Part shown: piece after piece, positions 7,866-14,339 of the stretch | Position numbering within the stretch: position 1 is the stretch's first letter | Layout of the letters: the number at the start of each line of letters is the position of its first letter | IMG/VR virus record: IMGVR_UViG_3300044640_001789 | Coordinates: 1-22,822 of that record | DNA from: a virus | DNA: 22,822 nt | Reading direction: 5' to 3' (one strand) | Notes under the pieces: generated by a model | Databases searched by the model: none | What the model was told of the DNA's origin: nothing | What the model saw: the letters and a program-made list of their open reading frames with translations, nothing else | Program-made: the position numbers and the translations under genes

Positions 7866-8954
7866 ATGCTAGATGCAATCAAACCATTGCTCGATAGTGG
7901 CCTGATCAACGAGGATGTTAGTCAAGAACTCAATGAAGCTTGGGAATCAAAACTAATAGAAGCTCGTGAACAAGTCCGCGCAGAACTCCGCGAAGAGTTT
8001 GCGCAACGCTATGAGCATGACAAAACTGTTATGGTGGAAGCCCTAGATCGCATGGTTACAGAAAGTCTCTCTGCGGAGATTCAAGCAGTGGCAGCTGAAA
8101 AGCAGTCATTGGCTGAAGACCGCGTCAAGTTCCAAAGCAAAATGAAAGAATCAGCCACAAAGTTTAACGACTTCATGGTTACTAAGTTAGCTGAGGAAAT
8201 TGGTGAACTACGCAAGGATCGTAAAACTCACAACGAAAGCTTGGAAAAGCTAGAGAAGTTTGTGGTACGAGCACTTGCAGAAGAGATTTCGGAATTCGCC
8301 CAAGACAAGCGTGACTTAGTGGAAACTAAAGTACGTTTGGTAAGCGAAGCCCGTAACAAACTTGAAAATCTCAAGGCACGATTCGTAAAAGAAAGTGCTA
8401 GCAAGATGAGCAAGGCTGTTGCCCTGCATCTCAAGCAAGAGCTTAATCAACTGCATGAAGATATCAAAATTGCTCGTGAGAACAATTTTGGTCGACGTAT
8501 TTTTGAAGCATACGCTGCTGAATTCAGTCATACTCACCTCAATGAGAATGCCGAAGTGCGTAAGCTAAAAACTATATTGTCGCAAAAAGACAAGCAGCTA
8601 AGTGAAGCCACCCAGATTGTACATAGAGCCAAAACTCTAGTAGAATCTAAAGAGTCGGAGATTCGCGTAATTAAGGAATCCAATCAACGTGCAAACGTCA
8701 TGGAAGAATTACTTGCCCCTCTTAACAAAGAGAAGCAAGATATTATGAAGAATCTCTTAGAAAGCGTACAGACAGCTCGTCTAAAAGGCGCTTATGAAAA
8801 ATATCTACCAGCAGTACTCGCAGATACTTCACCGAAAGCCCGTAAAGCAATCAACGAAAATGTGCGAGAAGTAACTGGTGATAAAACCATGCCTACAATG
8901 CAAAATGATGATCGCAGCAATGTGATTGACATCAAGCGTTTGGCTGGTTTGTAA
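7866..8954 (+). CDS. gp22: Prohead scaffold protein gp22
   Basis: This 362-residue, highly charged protein is the major scaffold of the prohead core, which guides shell assembly and is then digested by gp21. The whole length is rich in Glu, Lys, Arg and Ala with heptad-like spacing, so long coiled coils are expected at about residues 20-200 and 225-300. The segment FGRRIFEAYAAEFSHTHLNE, followed by EVRKLK, near residues 205-235 is a signature I recognise from gp22 of T4-like phages. Several L/I-x-E sites suitable for gp21 cleavage are present. T4 gp22 is shorter (269). AGGAG sits just upstream of the ATG, inside the end of gp21. It lies between protease and shell genes as in T4. Confidence 0.92.
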   Translation: MLDAIKPLLDSGLINEDVSQELNEAWESKLIEAREQVRAELREEFAQRYEHDKTVMVEALDRMVTESLSAEIQAVAAEKQSLAEDRVKFQSKMKESATKFNDFMVTKLAEEIGELRKDRKTHNESLEKLEKFVVRALAEEISEFAQDKRDLVETKVRLVSEARNKLENLKARFVKESASKMSKAVALHLKQELNQLHEDIKIARENNFGRRIFEAYAAEFSHTHLNENAEVRKLKTILSQKDKQLSEATQIVHRAKTLVESKESEIRVIKESNQRANVMEELLAPLNKEKQDIMKNLLESVQTARLKGAYEKYLPAVLADTSPKARKAINENVREVTGDKTMPTMQNDDRSNVIDIKRLAGL

Positions 8955-8975
8955 TAGTAATATAAGGAGACTTAA

Positions 8976-10193
8976 ATGTCACAAGAACTATTAGAAAGCC
9001 GTTGGGACGAGACCAAGGAAGCCCTCCTGGAAGGCCTTAAAGGTAACCGTCGCAACTCAATGAACGTGATTCTCGAGAATACACGTAAGTACTTGAAGGA
9101 AAACGCTTCCGCAGGTTCAACCGTTTCTGGTAACATCGCTACACTAAACCGTGTGATTCTTCCAGTTATTCGACGTGTTATGCCAACTGTTATCGCTAAC
9201 GAAATCGTTGGTGTTCAGCCCATGACAGGTCCTGTGGGTCAAATTCACACTCTACGTGTGCGTTATGCATCTACAATGACTGACCAGACCGCAGCAGGTA
9301 CTTCTGTTGTAGCTGGTGAAGAAGCATTGTCACCATTCAAGATCGCTGTTGCATACTCTGCAGGCGCTCGCGGTGCTGATAACGCTGCCACTACACAGAC
9401 AGCCGCACAAGGCTACTCTGGTGCATCAACTGCTACTCTTGAAGGTAACGGCGGTCGTCAGATCAGCGTTCAAATCTTGAAGCAAGCTGTTGAAGCCAAG
9501 ACTCGCAAGTTGCAAGCACGTTGGACATTTGAAGCTGCTCAAGACGCACAAGCCATGCACGGTATTGACGTTGAAGCAGAAATCATGGCAGCTTTGGCAC
9601 AAGAAATTACTGCTGAAATTGACCAAGAGATCCTATTGAGCTTGCGCTCATTGGCTCAAACTGAGTTCACATACAACCAAGCTACTGTATCTGGTACTGC
9701 TACATTCGTTGGTGACGAACACGCTGCTCTAGCTGTTTTAATCAACCGTGTTGCTAACTTGATCGCTCAGCGTACACGTCGTGGCGCTGGTAACTGGGCT
9801 GTTGTATCTCCAGCTAGTTTGACTGTTCTACAGTCTGCTACAACTTCTGCTTTTGCTCGCACTACAGAAGGCACATTCGAAGCTCCTACAAACACAAAGT
9901 TTGTGGGTACATTGAACGGCGCTATGCGTGTGTTCGTTGACTCTTATGCATCTGACAGCACTCCTGTGCTAGTTGGTTACAAAGGTTCTTCAGAGGCTGA
10001 TGCAGCGGCATTCTATTGCCCATACATTCCTCTAATGAGCTCTGGTGTTGTTCTGGATCCAAGCACATTTGAACCAGTCGTGTCATTCATGACACGTTAT
10101 GGTTACATTGAACTAACTAACACTGCATCATCTTTCGGTAATGCTGGTGACTACGTTGGTGAGATTGCTGTGTCCAACTTGTCTTTCTCTTAA
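8976..10193 (+). CDS. gp23: Major capsid protein gp23
   Basis: This 405-residue HK97-fold shell protein forms the hexamers of the T4-type head. The N-terminal extension (SRWDETKEALLEGLKG, then NSMNVILENTRKYLKEN) should be removed by gp21. Candidate L/I-x-E sites are Leu40-Lys41-Glu42 and Ile32-Leu33-Glu34; the first is followed by the small-residue NASAGSTVSGN segment and seems the better choice. The conserved core includes LPVIRRVMPTVIANEIVGVQ followed by PMTGPVGQIHTLRVRYA, WTFEAAQDAQAMHGIDVEAE, and FYCPYIPLMSSGVVLDPSTF near the end. It is clearly shorter than T4 gp23 (521). A strong AAGGAGA precedes the start, and a strong terminator follows, as expected for a very abundant product. Confidence 0.97.
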   Translation: MSQELLESRWDETKEALLEGLKGNRRNSMNVILENTRKYLKENASAGSTVSGNIATLNRVILPVIRRVMPTVIANEIVGVQPMTGPVGQIHTLRVRYASTMTDQTAAGTSVVAGEEALSPFKIAVAYSAGARGADNAATTQTAAQGYSGASTATLEGNGGRQISVQILKQAVEAKTRKLQARWTFEAAQDAQAMHGIDVEAEIMAALAQEITAEIDQEILLSLRSLAQTEFTYNQATVSGTATFVGDEHAALAVLINRVANLIAQRTRRGAGNWAVVSPASLTVLQSATTSAFARTTEGTFEAPTNTKFVGTLNGAMRVFVDSYASDSTPVLVGYKGSSEADAAAFYCPYIPLMSSGVVLDPSTFEPVVSFMTRYGYIELTNTASSFGNAGDYVGEIAVSNLSFS

Positions 10194-10212
10194 TCAGAGA
10201 TTGCACCCAATC

Positions 10213-10240
10213 AAAAAAGCGCCGAAAGGCGCTTTTTTGT
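10213..10240 (+). terminator. Strong intrinsic terminator after gp23
   Basis: AAAAAAGCGCC at 10213-10223 pairs perfectly with GGCGCTTTTTT at 10228-10238 around a GAAA tetraloop. The GC core is followed by six T. This closes the head-assembly unit. Confidence 0.93.
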
Positions 10241-10270
10241 TGACTGATAACTAGCACACTATATAACTGC

Positions 10271-11122
10271 ATGAAACATTATATACATGCATGGAATGAA
10301 TTTTACAATGCTATCCGTGATCCAAGTTGGCCCAACTGTAGCACCGAACACGAATTTCATAAGTTACCAGACCACATCAAAAAAGAAATACTAGAAGTGC
10401 ACAATGGTGCCCAGCATGTGGCTCTAACTGCTAGTGGACTTGCACCAATCTTGGAAAATATTGTACTCAAAGATAACAAATCCGATGAACATGTTCCTGA
10501 ATGCAAATTGCAATTAGCAGTTGCCAATGACTTTGATGTATATTATGATGAGTACATGGACGGCGGTGGCACAACATTTGGTCAAAACTTTCCTAAAATT
10601 ATTAAACATCTGTATTCTAATCGTGTGTTTGAAAACTGTCTAGAGTGGTGTTCTGGTCCATCCTTTATTGGATTTAGACTGTTGGCCGACGGCATCTGCA
10701 ACAATCTAACACTCATGGATACTTACAAACCATCTTTGTTGGCAGCAGAGAAAACAATTAAACACATGCCTGATAGATTTGCAGGTGCAGTTTCTATATT
10801 TCACAATGATAATGTTTCAAACTTATCTGGAGTTTATGATCTCATAGTGTCTGACCCTCCTTGGTATGCAAGTTTACAGTTTGATGACCCTAACACAAAT
10901 CGATTGGGAGTCGACTACGAATGGAAGATACACGAAAACTTTTTTAGAAATATAAAGAAAAATCTAGCACCCGATGGTGTTATCTTGTTACAAGAAGATC
11001 GCATGGGGTCTGCGCCCATATGTTTTGACCGATTCATTGAAGAAAGCAATCTACAGATAACCAATGCCTTTTACGAAAAAGCCTTTCCAGAATTTTGGTA
11101 TCTAGAAGTTCGACACAAATAA
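10271..11122 (+). CDS. SAM-dependent methyltransferase-like protein with DPPW motif
   Basis: This 283-residue protein looks like a class I methyltransferase. The SAM-binding motif I appears as L124-E-W-C-S-G-P130 followed by FIGFRLL, and the catalytic motif IV as SD195-P-P-W-Y199 in the context YDLIVSDPPWY. DPPW/NPPY motifs act on a planar nitrogen: N6-adenine in DNA or RNA, or the glutamine amide in PrmC/HemK. The EWCSGP motif recalls HemK-like proteins, but the target cannot be read from sequence. The 115-residue N-terminal part is unlike the target domains I know. No Shine-Dalgarno precedes the ATG, and a loosely late-promoter-like TATATAAC ends three bases before it. It lies alone between the gp23 terminator and the accessory small genes, where T4-like genomes vary. 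Confidence 0.66.
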   Translation: MKHYIHAWNEFYNAIRDPSWPNCSTEHEFHKLPDHIKKEILEVHNGAQHVALTASGLAPILENIVLKDNKSDEHVPECKLQLAVANDFDVYYDEYMDGGGTTFGQNFPKIIKHLYSNRVFENCLEWCSGPSFIGFRLLADGICNNLTLMDTYKPSLLAAEKTIKHMPDRFAGAVSIFHNDNVSNLSGVYDLIVSDPPWYASLQFDDPNTNRLGVDYEWKIHENFFRNIKKNLAPDGVILLQEDRMGSAPICFDRFIEESNLQITNAFYEKAFPEFWYLEVRHK

Positions 11123-11138
11123 ACACAATATACTCAGA

Positions 11139-11197
11139 ATGTGTCAACTAACACACATAGCAAGGCGTTATATATGTACGCAGGTAGAAATCTGCGT
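11139..11197 (+). other. Two short inverted repeats upstream of the secreted protein
   Basis: ATGTGT (11139-11144) pairs with ACACAT (11153-11158), and ACGCAG (11178-11183) pairs with CTGCGT (11192-11197). Each has six pairs and an eight-base loop. The second lies 22 bases before the start codon at 11220. No T-run follows the first, and only TTTAACTTT surrounds the second, so termination would be weak. They may instead stabilise or regulate the leader. Confidence 0.3.
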
Positions 11198-11219
11198 TTA
11201 ACTTTAAAGGAAACTTGTT

Positions 11220-11483
11220 ATGAAATTAATCGCAACTCTAATTGCCACAGCGTTTGCTGTATCCGCTTTTGCACAGGCCCCAGCCGCAAAGAAAGAAGAA
11301 ACCAAGCCAGCCACACCGGCTGCAACAGCAAGTGTTCCAGCAACTCCTGCCCCAGCTCCAGCCAAAGTGGACGCTAAAAAGGACGAGAAAAAGCCTTCAA
11401 AAAGCGAGCCTGCAAAAAGTGACGCTGCTAAGAAAGACGCACCTAAAGCAGACGCAAAGCCAGCCGCTACTCCAGCAAAGTAA
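11220..11483 (+). CDS. Secreted Ala/Lys/Pro-rich low-complexity protein
   Basis: This 87-residue protein starts with a clear Sec signal peptide: MK, then the hydrophobic core LIATLIATAFAVSAF, then AFA-QA, a good signal peptidase I site after about residue 18. The mature part (about 69 residues) is made almost only of Ala, Lys, Pro, Asp, Glu, Ser and Thr, with repeats such as PATPA, KVDAKKDEKK and KKDAPKADAKP. It should be unfolded, basic and periplasmic. Similar small exported proteins are common in Gram-negative bacteria, especially betaproteobacteria as I recall. In a phage late region it looks like a gene taken from a host. AAAGGA precedes the ATG with good spacing. Its 3' end adjoins, and in another frame overlaps, an ORF with no start codon. 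Its function is unknown. Confidence 0.72.
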   Translation: MKLIATLIATAFAVSAFAQAPAAKKEETKPATPAATASVPATPAPAPAKVDAKKDEKKPSKSEPAKSDAAKKDAPKADAKPAATPAK

Positions 11484-11664
11484 ATTTGATTTAGACGACA
11501 GTGGCCTTGTCATTGATGATGAGGTTACTTTTGGTCGTAATCGACGAAGTGCAGAGTTTGGCAAAGTAGTTGATGAAGATACAGAATTATCAGACTATGT
11601 AAAATTTAGATTATGGTTAGCTAGGCACTTGGCTTTGATGAAGCTGCAACAAACCCGGGGATAA
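11482..11664 (+). CDS. Conserved-looking ORF lacking a usable start codon
   Basis: In the frame one base ahead of the secreted protein, codons from 11482 encode KFDLDDSGLVIDDEVTFGR, then a charged stretch, then ELSDYVKFRLWLARHLALMK, and stop at 11664. The composition (acidic head, amphipathic helical tail) looks like a genuine small phage protein and unlike the antisense or shifted translation before it. No ATG, GTG or TTG occurs in frame between 11484 and the C-terminal helix. The frame stays open back to an ATG at 11242, but that part is a shifted reading of the low-complexity gene. Options are a fusion by +1 frameshifting at the end of the secreted gene, a near-cognate start, a gene whose 5' end was replaced by the inserted secreted gene, or an assembly indel. 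Its last codons lie in a terminator stem. Confidence 0.45.
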   Translation, partial: KFDLDDSGLVIDDEVTFGRNRRSAEFGKVVDEDTELSDYVKFRLWLARHLALMKLQQTRG

Positions 11665-11679
11665 CACTCCGGGTTTTTT
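11651..11679 (+). terminator. Intrinsic terminator closing the accessory patch
   Basis: AAACCCGG (11651-11658) pairs with CCGGGTTT (11669-11676) around a ten-base loop and leads into six T. It overlaps the end of the start-less ORF and is directly followed by a late promoter-like motif. Confidence 0.85.
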
Positions 11680-11687
11680 GTTAAATA
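11680..11687 (+). promoter_or_regulatory. Late promoter-like motif at the ATG of the 202-residue protein
   Basis: GTTAAATA (then C) directly follows the T-run of the terminator and ends five bases before the ATG at 11693. It keeps the TAAATA core. At usual T4 late spacing the transcript would start at the AUG. Confidence 0.5.
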
Positions 11688-11692
11688 CACGC

Positions 11693-12301
11693 ATGTCCAA
11701 TACATTCTATACACCGCCCGGCAATTCCGGAACAGCAGAACTCACAGCATCAACTGGTTTAATTGTTCATGATCAAGGATTGTGGAGGTTCAGTCAAGCT
11801 GGTTACAATGACCAGGCCACGTTTGGATTAAGTCTCACAAGGCCAAAACCAGTCAATGGTGGAGAGCTGAATTTGGCTGCTCGTGGATGGACAATTGCTA
11901 ATATTGGAAATGAGTTAACTGAATATTATGATCCTGCTACTGGTAACACATATCCAGCAAGTCAGTGTCGTATTCAAGTGACAGGACAGTGGCAAGTTGT
12001 TAGACAACAAAATTCCAACAGCTATAACAGTTTTGGCATTTCGTATCAAGGTTACACAAATACTGATCTTGGCAATCGAAGCATGAATCCCAATCTACTG
12101 ACATTTTTTACTGACCTAGCAACTTATACAATTCAAGGTGCAAATGTCACAGGCGGTGCCCAGGATACTTTTACCAATCACGAATTTTATTGTAGGATAA
12201 CTGAAGCTGCCACAAGTGATAACAGCAACAAAGAATTTCAAAGCAACACAATAAGCAGACCTGTATGGGCCTATTCCTACAGCAAAAGCTGGGAAATCTA
12301 G
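11693..12301 (+). CDS. Predicted virion structural protein, unknown family
   Basis: The ATG at 11693 gives a 202-residue protein (MSNTFYTPPGNSG). An in-frame TTG fifteen bases upstream lies inside the terminator T-run and is rejected. The sequence is rich in Thr, Asn, Gly, Ser, Tyr and Gln with few charges, which suits a beta-structured virion or fibre-associated protein. Segments such as GLWRFSQAGYNDQATFGL and WQVVRQQNSNSYNSFGISYQ alternate polar and aromatic residues. I do not recognise a family. No Shine-Dalgarno precedes the ATG. The gene is convergent with the glycosyltransferase, with seven bases between the stops and no terminator hairpin between them. Confidence 0.68.
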   Translation: MSNTFYTPPGNSGTAELTASTGLIVHDQGLWRFSQAGYNDQATFGLSLTRPKPVNGGELNLAARGWTIANIGNELTEYYDPATGNTYPASQCRIQVTGQWQVVRQQNSNSYNSFGISYQGYTNTDLGNRSMNPNLLTFFTDLATYTIQGANVTGGAQDTFTNHEFYCRITEAATSDNSNKEFQSNTISRPVWAYSYSKSWEI

Positions 12302-12308
12302 TTGTAAA

Positions 12309-13505
12309 TTAAATTTTAGCCCAACCCAGATGTTTTGTAACATCGCGGATTACTGATTCCCAATCGTCCATCTTTTCTTGTCTAAACAGCACTGCTGATG
12401 GATACCAAGGGGTTGAGTTGCGACCCAGTAACCAGCGCCAATCAACTGCATAATCATTTAACATTATCCAAGTTGGCCGCCCAAGAGATCCTGCCAAGTG
12501 TGCTGTTACAGTATCCACTGACAACACAATGTCTAGATGCATCATGAGCGCAGCCGTATCTGCAAACCCACTAACAGTGCCCGGAAAAACAGTTACTCCT
12601 AAATCTGTCAGAGTCTGATTTTCTTCGTCTGTGGCATCAGCTTGTAAATTTATCCAGTTATAGTCGGGATTGCGTTTGATGATATCAATCATTTTGTTGA
12701 ATGGCATACCCTTGTGGCCGTTCAGCCAAGAATCACGACGACCGCTCCAACCAAAGCCAACTCTCATTTTATTTTTAAATCCAAGACGTTTGGCCCACTG
12801 TGCAACCAGTGCAGAATCAGCGCTGATGTAACTGAGTTGTCTTGGCAAGTTGTCCAATGTGATACCAAGTATTCTGGGAATACTCATGATTGGAGTCCAG
12901 TAATCAAACGGTCCTAGGTCATCGGTGTAGGTACCAACTTTGGCAACTCCACCACCAGGCTGAAAAACTGATACTAGTCCTGCTGTTACCTGTAATAAAA
13001 CATTGGCACCAGCATCAATTAATTGTTGCACAAATCTCACAAACTGAACAGTGTCGCCATGCCCCTGCTCACCTATCACAAGAATAGTTTTGTCCTTAAG
13101 GGGTTCTCCTTGCCATCTGGGTTGCTCAAATTTAGGCAACGTTCCAGCCAAATGCTCGTATTCCCACCGAGACTCATATGAAGCCCAGCCATGCTTGTAG
13201 TCACCTAGCAACAACTGGCACACAGCTATGTTAAACTTTGCTGTTGTGTATCTAGGCTCAAGAGTTAGTGCTCTTTCTAAAAATGGTATTGCTCCAGCTG
13301 GGTCTCCTACTTCTCTCAGTACATTTCCGTAATTGTTAAATGCTGCCGCATTTGTTCTATCTTGAACAAATGCCTGTGCATAACATGCCAATGCTTGTTC
13401 GGGCAGACGCTGTTCACGGTGTTGGTTTCCTAGATCAATTAGTTCATTTGGTTTCATGTGCATATTTAAACTCGTAACTACACTGGCATTTATTATCTTG
13501 CTCAT
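12309..13505 (-). CDS. TPR-domain glycosyltransferase-like protein
   Basis: This 398-residue protein combines tetratricopeptide repeats with a GT-B type, heptosyltransferase/OGT-like glycosyltransferase domain. Residues of about 17-115 hold TPR helices (ALACYAQAFVQDRTNAAAFN, followed by NYGNVLREVGDPAGAIPFLE). The sugar-transfer part starts near residue 125 with FEQPRWQGEPL, then E146-Q-G-H-G-D151. Near the end are SVD331TVTAHLAGSLGRPTW and DWRWLLGRNSTPWYPS followed by LFRQ. These motifs are usual in TPR/GT9-like bacterial proteins and their phage relatives. Starts at ATG 13463 or 13457 (MHMKPNELID) are also possible and fit the candidate promoter better. It is the only minus-strand gene within the fibre region. 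Targets could be a fibre, a capsid protein or host surface sugar. Confidence 0.82.
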   Translation of the reverse strand: MSKIINASVVTSLNMHMKPNELIDLGNQHREQRLPEQALACYAQAFVQDRTNAAAFNNYGNVLREVGDPAGAIPFLERALTLEPRYTTAKFNIAVCQLLLGDYKHGWASYESRWEYEHLAGTLPKFEQPRWQGEPLKDKTILVIGEQGHGDTVQFVRFVQQLIDAGANVLLQVTAGLVSVFQPGGGVAKVGTYTDDLGPFDYWTPIMSIPRILGITLDNLPRQLSYISADSALVAQWAKRLGFKNKMRVGFGWSGRRDSWLNGHKGMPFNKMIDIIKRNPDYNWINLQADATDEENQTLTDLGVTVFPGTVSGFADTAALMMHLDIVLSVDTVTAHLAGSLGRPTWIMLNDYAVDWRWLLGRNSTPWYPSAVLFRQEKMDDWESVIRDVTKHLGWAKI

Positions 13506-13518
13506 AAATACTTGTCAA
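13492..13518 (-). promoter_or_regulatory. Possible sigma70-type promoter for the glycosyltransferase
   Basis: The minus strand carries a perfect TTGACA (13518-13513), a 15-base spacer and GATAAT (13497-13492), five of six matches to TATAAT. The spacer is shorter than the preferred 17. Transcription would begin inside the longest ORF, which favours initiation at 13463 or 13457. Such a promoter would allow expression without phage late factors. Confidence 0.38.
13503..13510 (+). promoter_or_regulatory. Late promoter-like motif upstream of the MGRPLK protein
   Basis: CATAAATA (then C) has one mismatch to TATAAATA and is identical to the motif at 16324. It overlaps the start codon of the minus-strand glycosyltransferase gene and would give an approximately 90-base leader for the gene at 13604. 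The leader holds a short AACACA/TGTGTT inverted repeat at 13517-13532. Confidence 0.52.
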
Positions 13519-13603
13519 CACAATAATGTGTTTTATGCTGATGATTAAACCCAGCGGCGTAGCGGCTAGAACCCGCATCGGACTTCTTTAAGGAGAAAAC
13601 AAA

Positions 13604-14290
13604 ATGGGACGTCCTCTAAAAATAAAAAAATCAACCACTGTTGACATTGGTTTTAACATGTGGTCTGAACTTACAAATCCAGTATTTCCAGCAACGTTTA
13701 ACACGGATCAGTTTGCTGGCGTTGTTGGCGGTGCCAAATCTGTAGCATCAACAGCATATCCAGTAGTCAAATGTGTGGCATTTATTGCCGGTGACAGTGA
13801 ATTTCGTGATGCTTTTATTCTGCGCCAGAAGGGCACTATCAAATACCTAGTGGCCGCAGTCAATGCTATCAACGACGAAGCCATGGTTGTTGGTAACACA
13901 TATTACATTGTTAGTCTTGGTACTACCAATTGGCAAGCCTCCGGTGCTGCATCCAATGCCAGCGTGGGTGACACGTTCACTTGCACGGCTGCCGGCAGTG
14001 GAACAGGAACAGTTTACCTAGTGGGAACTTGTGCTCTAGTCAACGACACAACTCCAGCTAGTGGTGAAATGAACATCACAATGAACGTGAACTCTGACAG
14101 TACAGAAATTGGGATCAGCAAATTAACCAATAAATTTGCACTTGACTACAGCGTTCCTCCAGTTCGTTATGCCATCAACTTCTTTACTGATGAAGGTACT
14201 GAAATAAAATCAGGCACACAAAACATTGGCAACTCAGCAACTCAACAAAATATATTGAGCCTGGGTCAGATATTACAGTATACATCTTAA
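13604..14290 (+). CDS. Virion structural protein with MGRPLKIKKST N-terminus
   Basis: This 228-residue protein begins MGRPLKIKKSTTVDIGF. A short basic start of the type MGRPL-x-K-K is one I know from structural proteins of cyanophages and other aquatic T4-like phages. Around residues 95-145 it has YYIVSLGTTNWQASGA, then VGDTFTCTAAGSGTGTVYLV, a glycine/threonine-rich beta motif widespread in phage tail and neck proteins. The C-terminal 60 residues (YSVPPVRYAINFFTDEGTEI) look beta-structured. No enzyme motif is present. TAAGGAG precedes the ATG with ideal spacing. A role as a fibre- or neck-associated structural protein is inferred from context; I cannot match it to a numbered T4 gene. Confidence 0.72.
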   Translation: MGRPLKIKKSTTVDIGFNMWSELTNPVFPATFNTDQFAGVVGGAKSVASTAYPVVKCVAFIAGDSEFRDAFILRQKGTIKYLVAAVNAINDEAMVVGNTYYIVSLGTTNWQASGAASNASVGDTFTCTAAGSGTGTVYLVGTCALVNDTTPASGEMNITMNVNSDSTEIGISKLTNKFALDYSVPPVRYAINFFTDEGTEIKSGTQNIGNSATQQNILSLGQILQYTS

Positions 14291-14304
14291 TATTTTCCAA
14301 TCCA

Positions 14305-14339
14305 AATCCTCCCTACTACATAATAGGGAGGATTTTTTT
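14305..14339 (+). terminator. Terminator hairpin that contains the downstream ribosome binding site
   Basis: AATCCTCCCTA (14305-14315) pairs perfectly with TAGGGAGGATT (14324-14334) around an eight-base loop, followed by five more T and then the ATG at 14340. GGGAGG (14326-14331) in the right arm is also the only Shine-Dalgarno for that ATG, spaced eight bases. One element therefore appears to end the upstream transcript and to mask the next ribosome binding site in read-through RNA. Confidence 0.87.

Noticed and set aside
10260-10267. TATATAAC as a late promoter for the methyltransferase
   Set aside because: It has three mismatches to the consensus, so it is mentioned only as a weak possibility and not listed as a site.
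11242-11481. ORF reading the low-complexity gene in a shifted frame
   Set aside because: The translation is a Leu/Gln/Arg/Lys-rich by-product of GC-biased repeats in the secreted protein gene. Only the part after 11482 looks protein-like.
11481-11490. Programmed -1 frameshift linking the secreted gene to the start-less ORF
   Set aside because: The required shift is +1 (or -2) and no slippery X-XXY-YYZ heptamer is present. A +1 event or gene decay remains possible.
11678-11692. TTG start for the 202-residue structural protein
   Set aside because: TTG falls in the T-run of a terminator, and the ATG at 11693 follows the late promoter-like motif.
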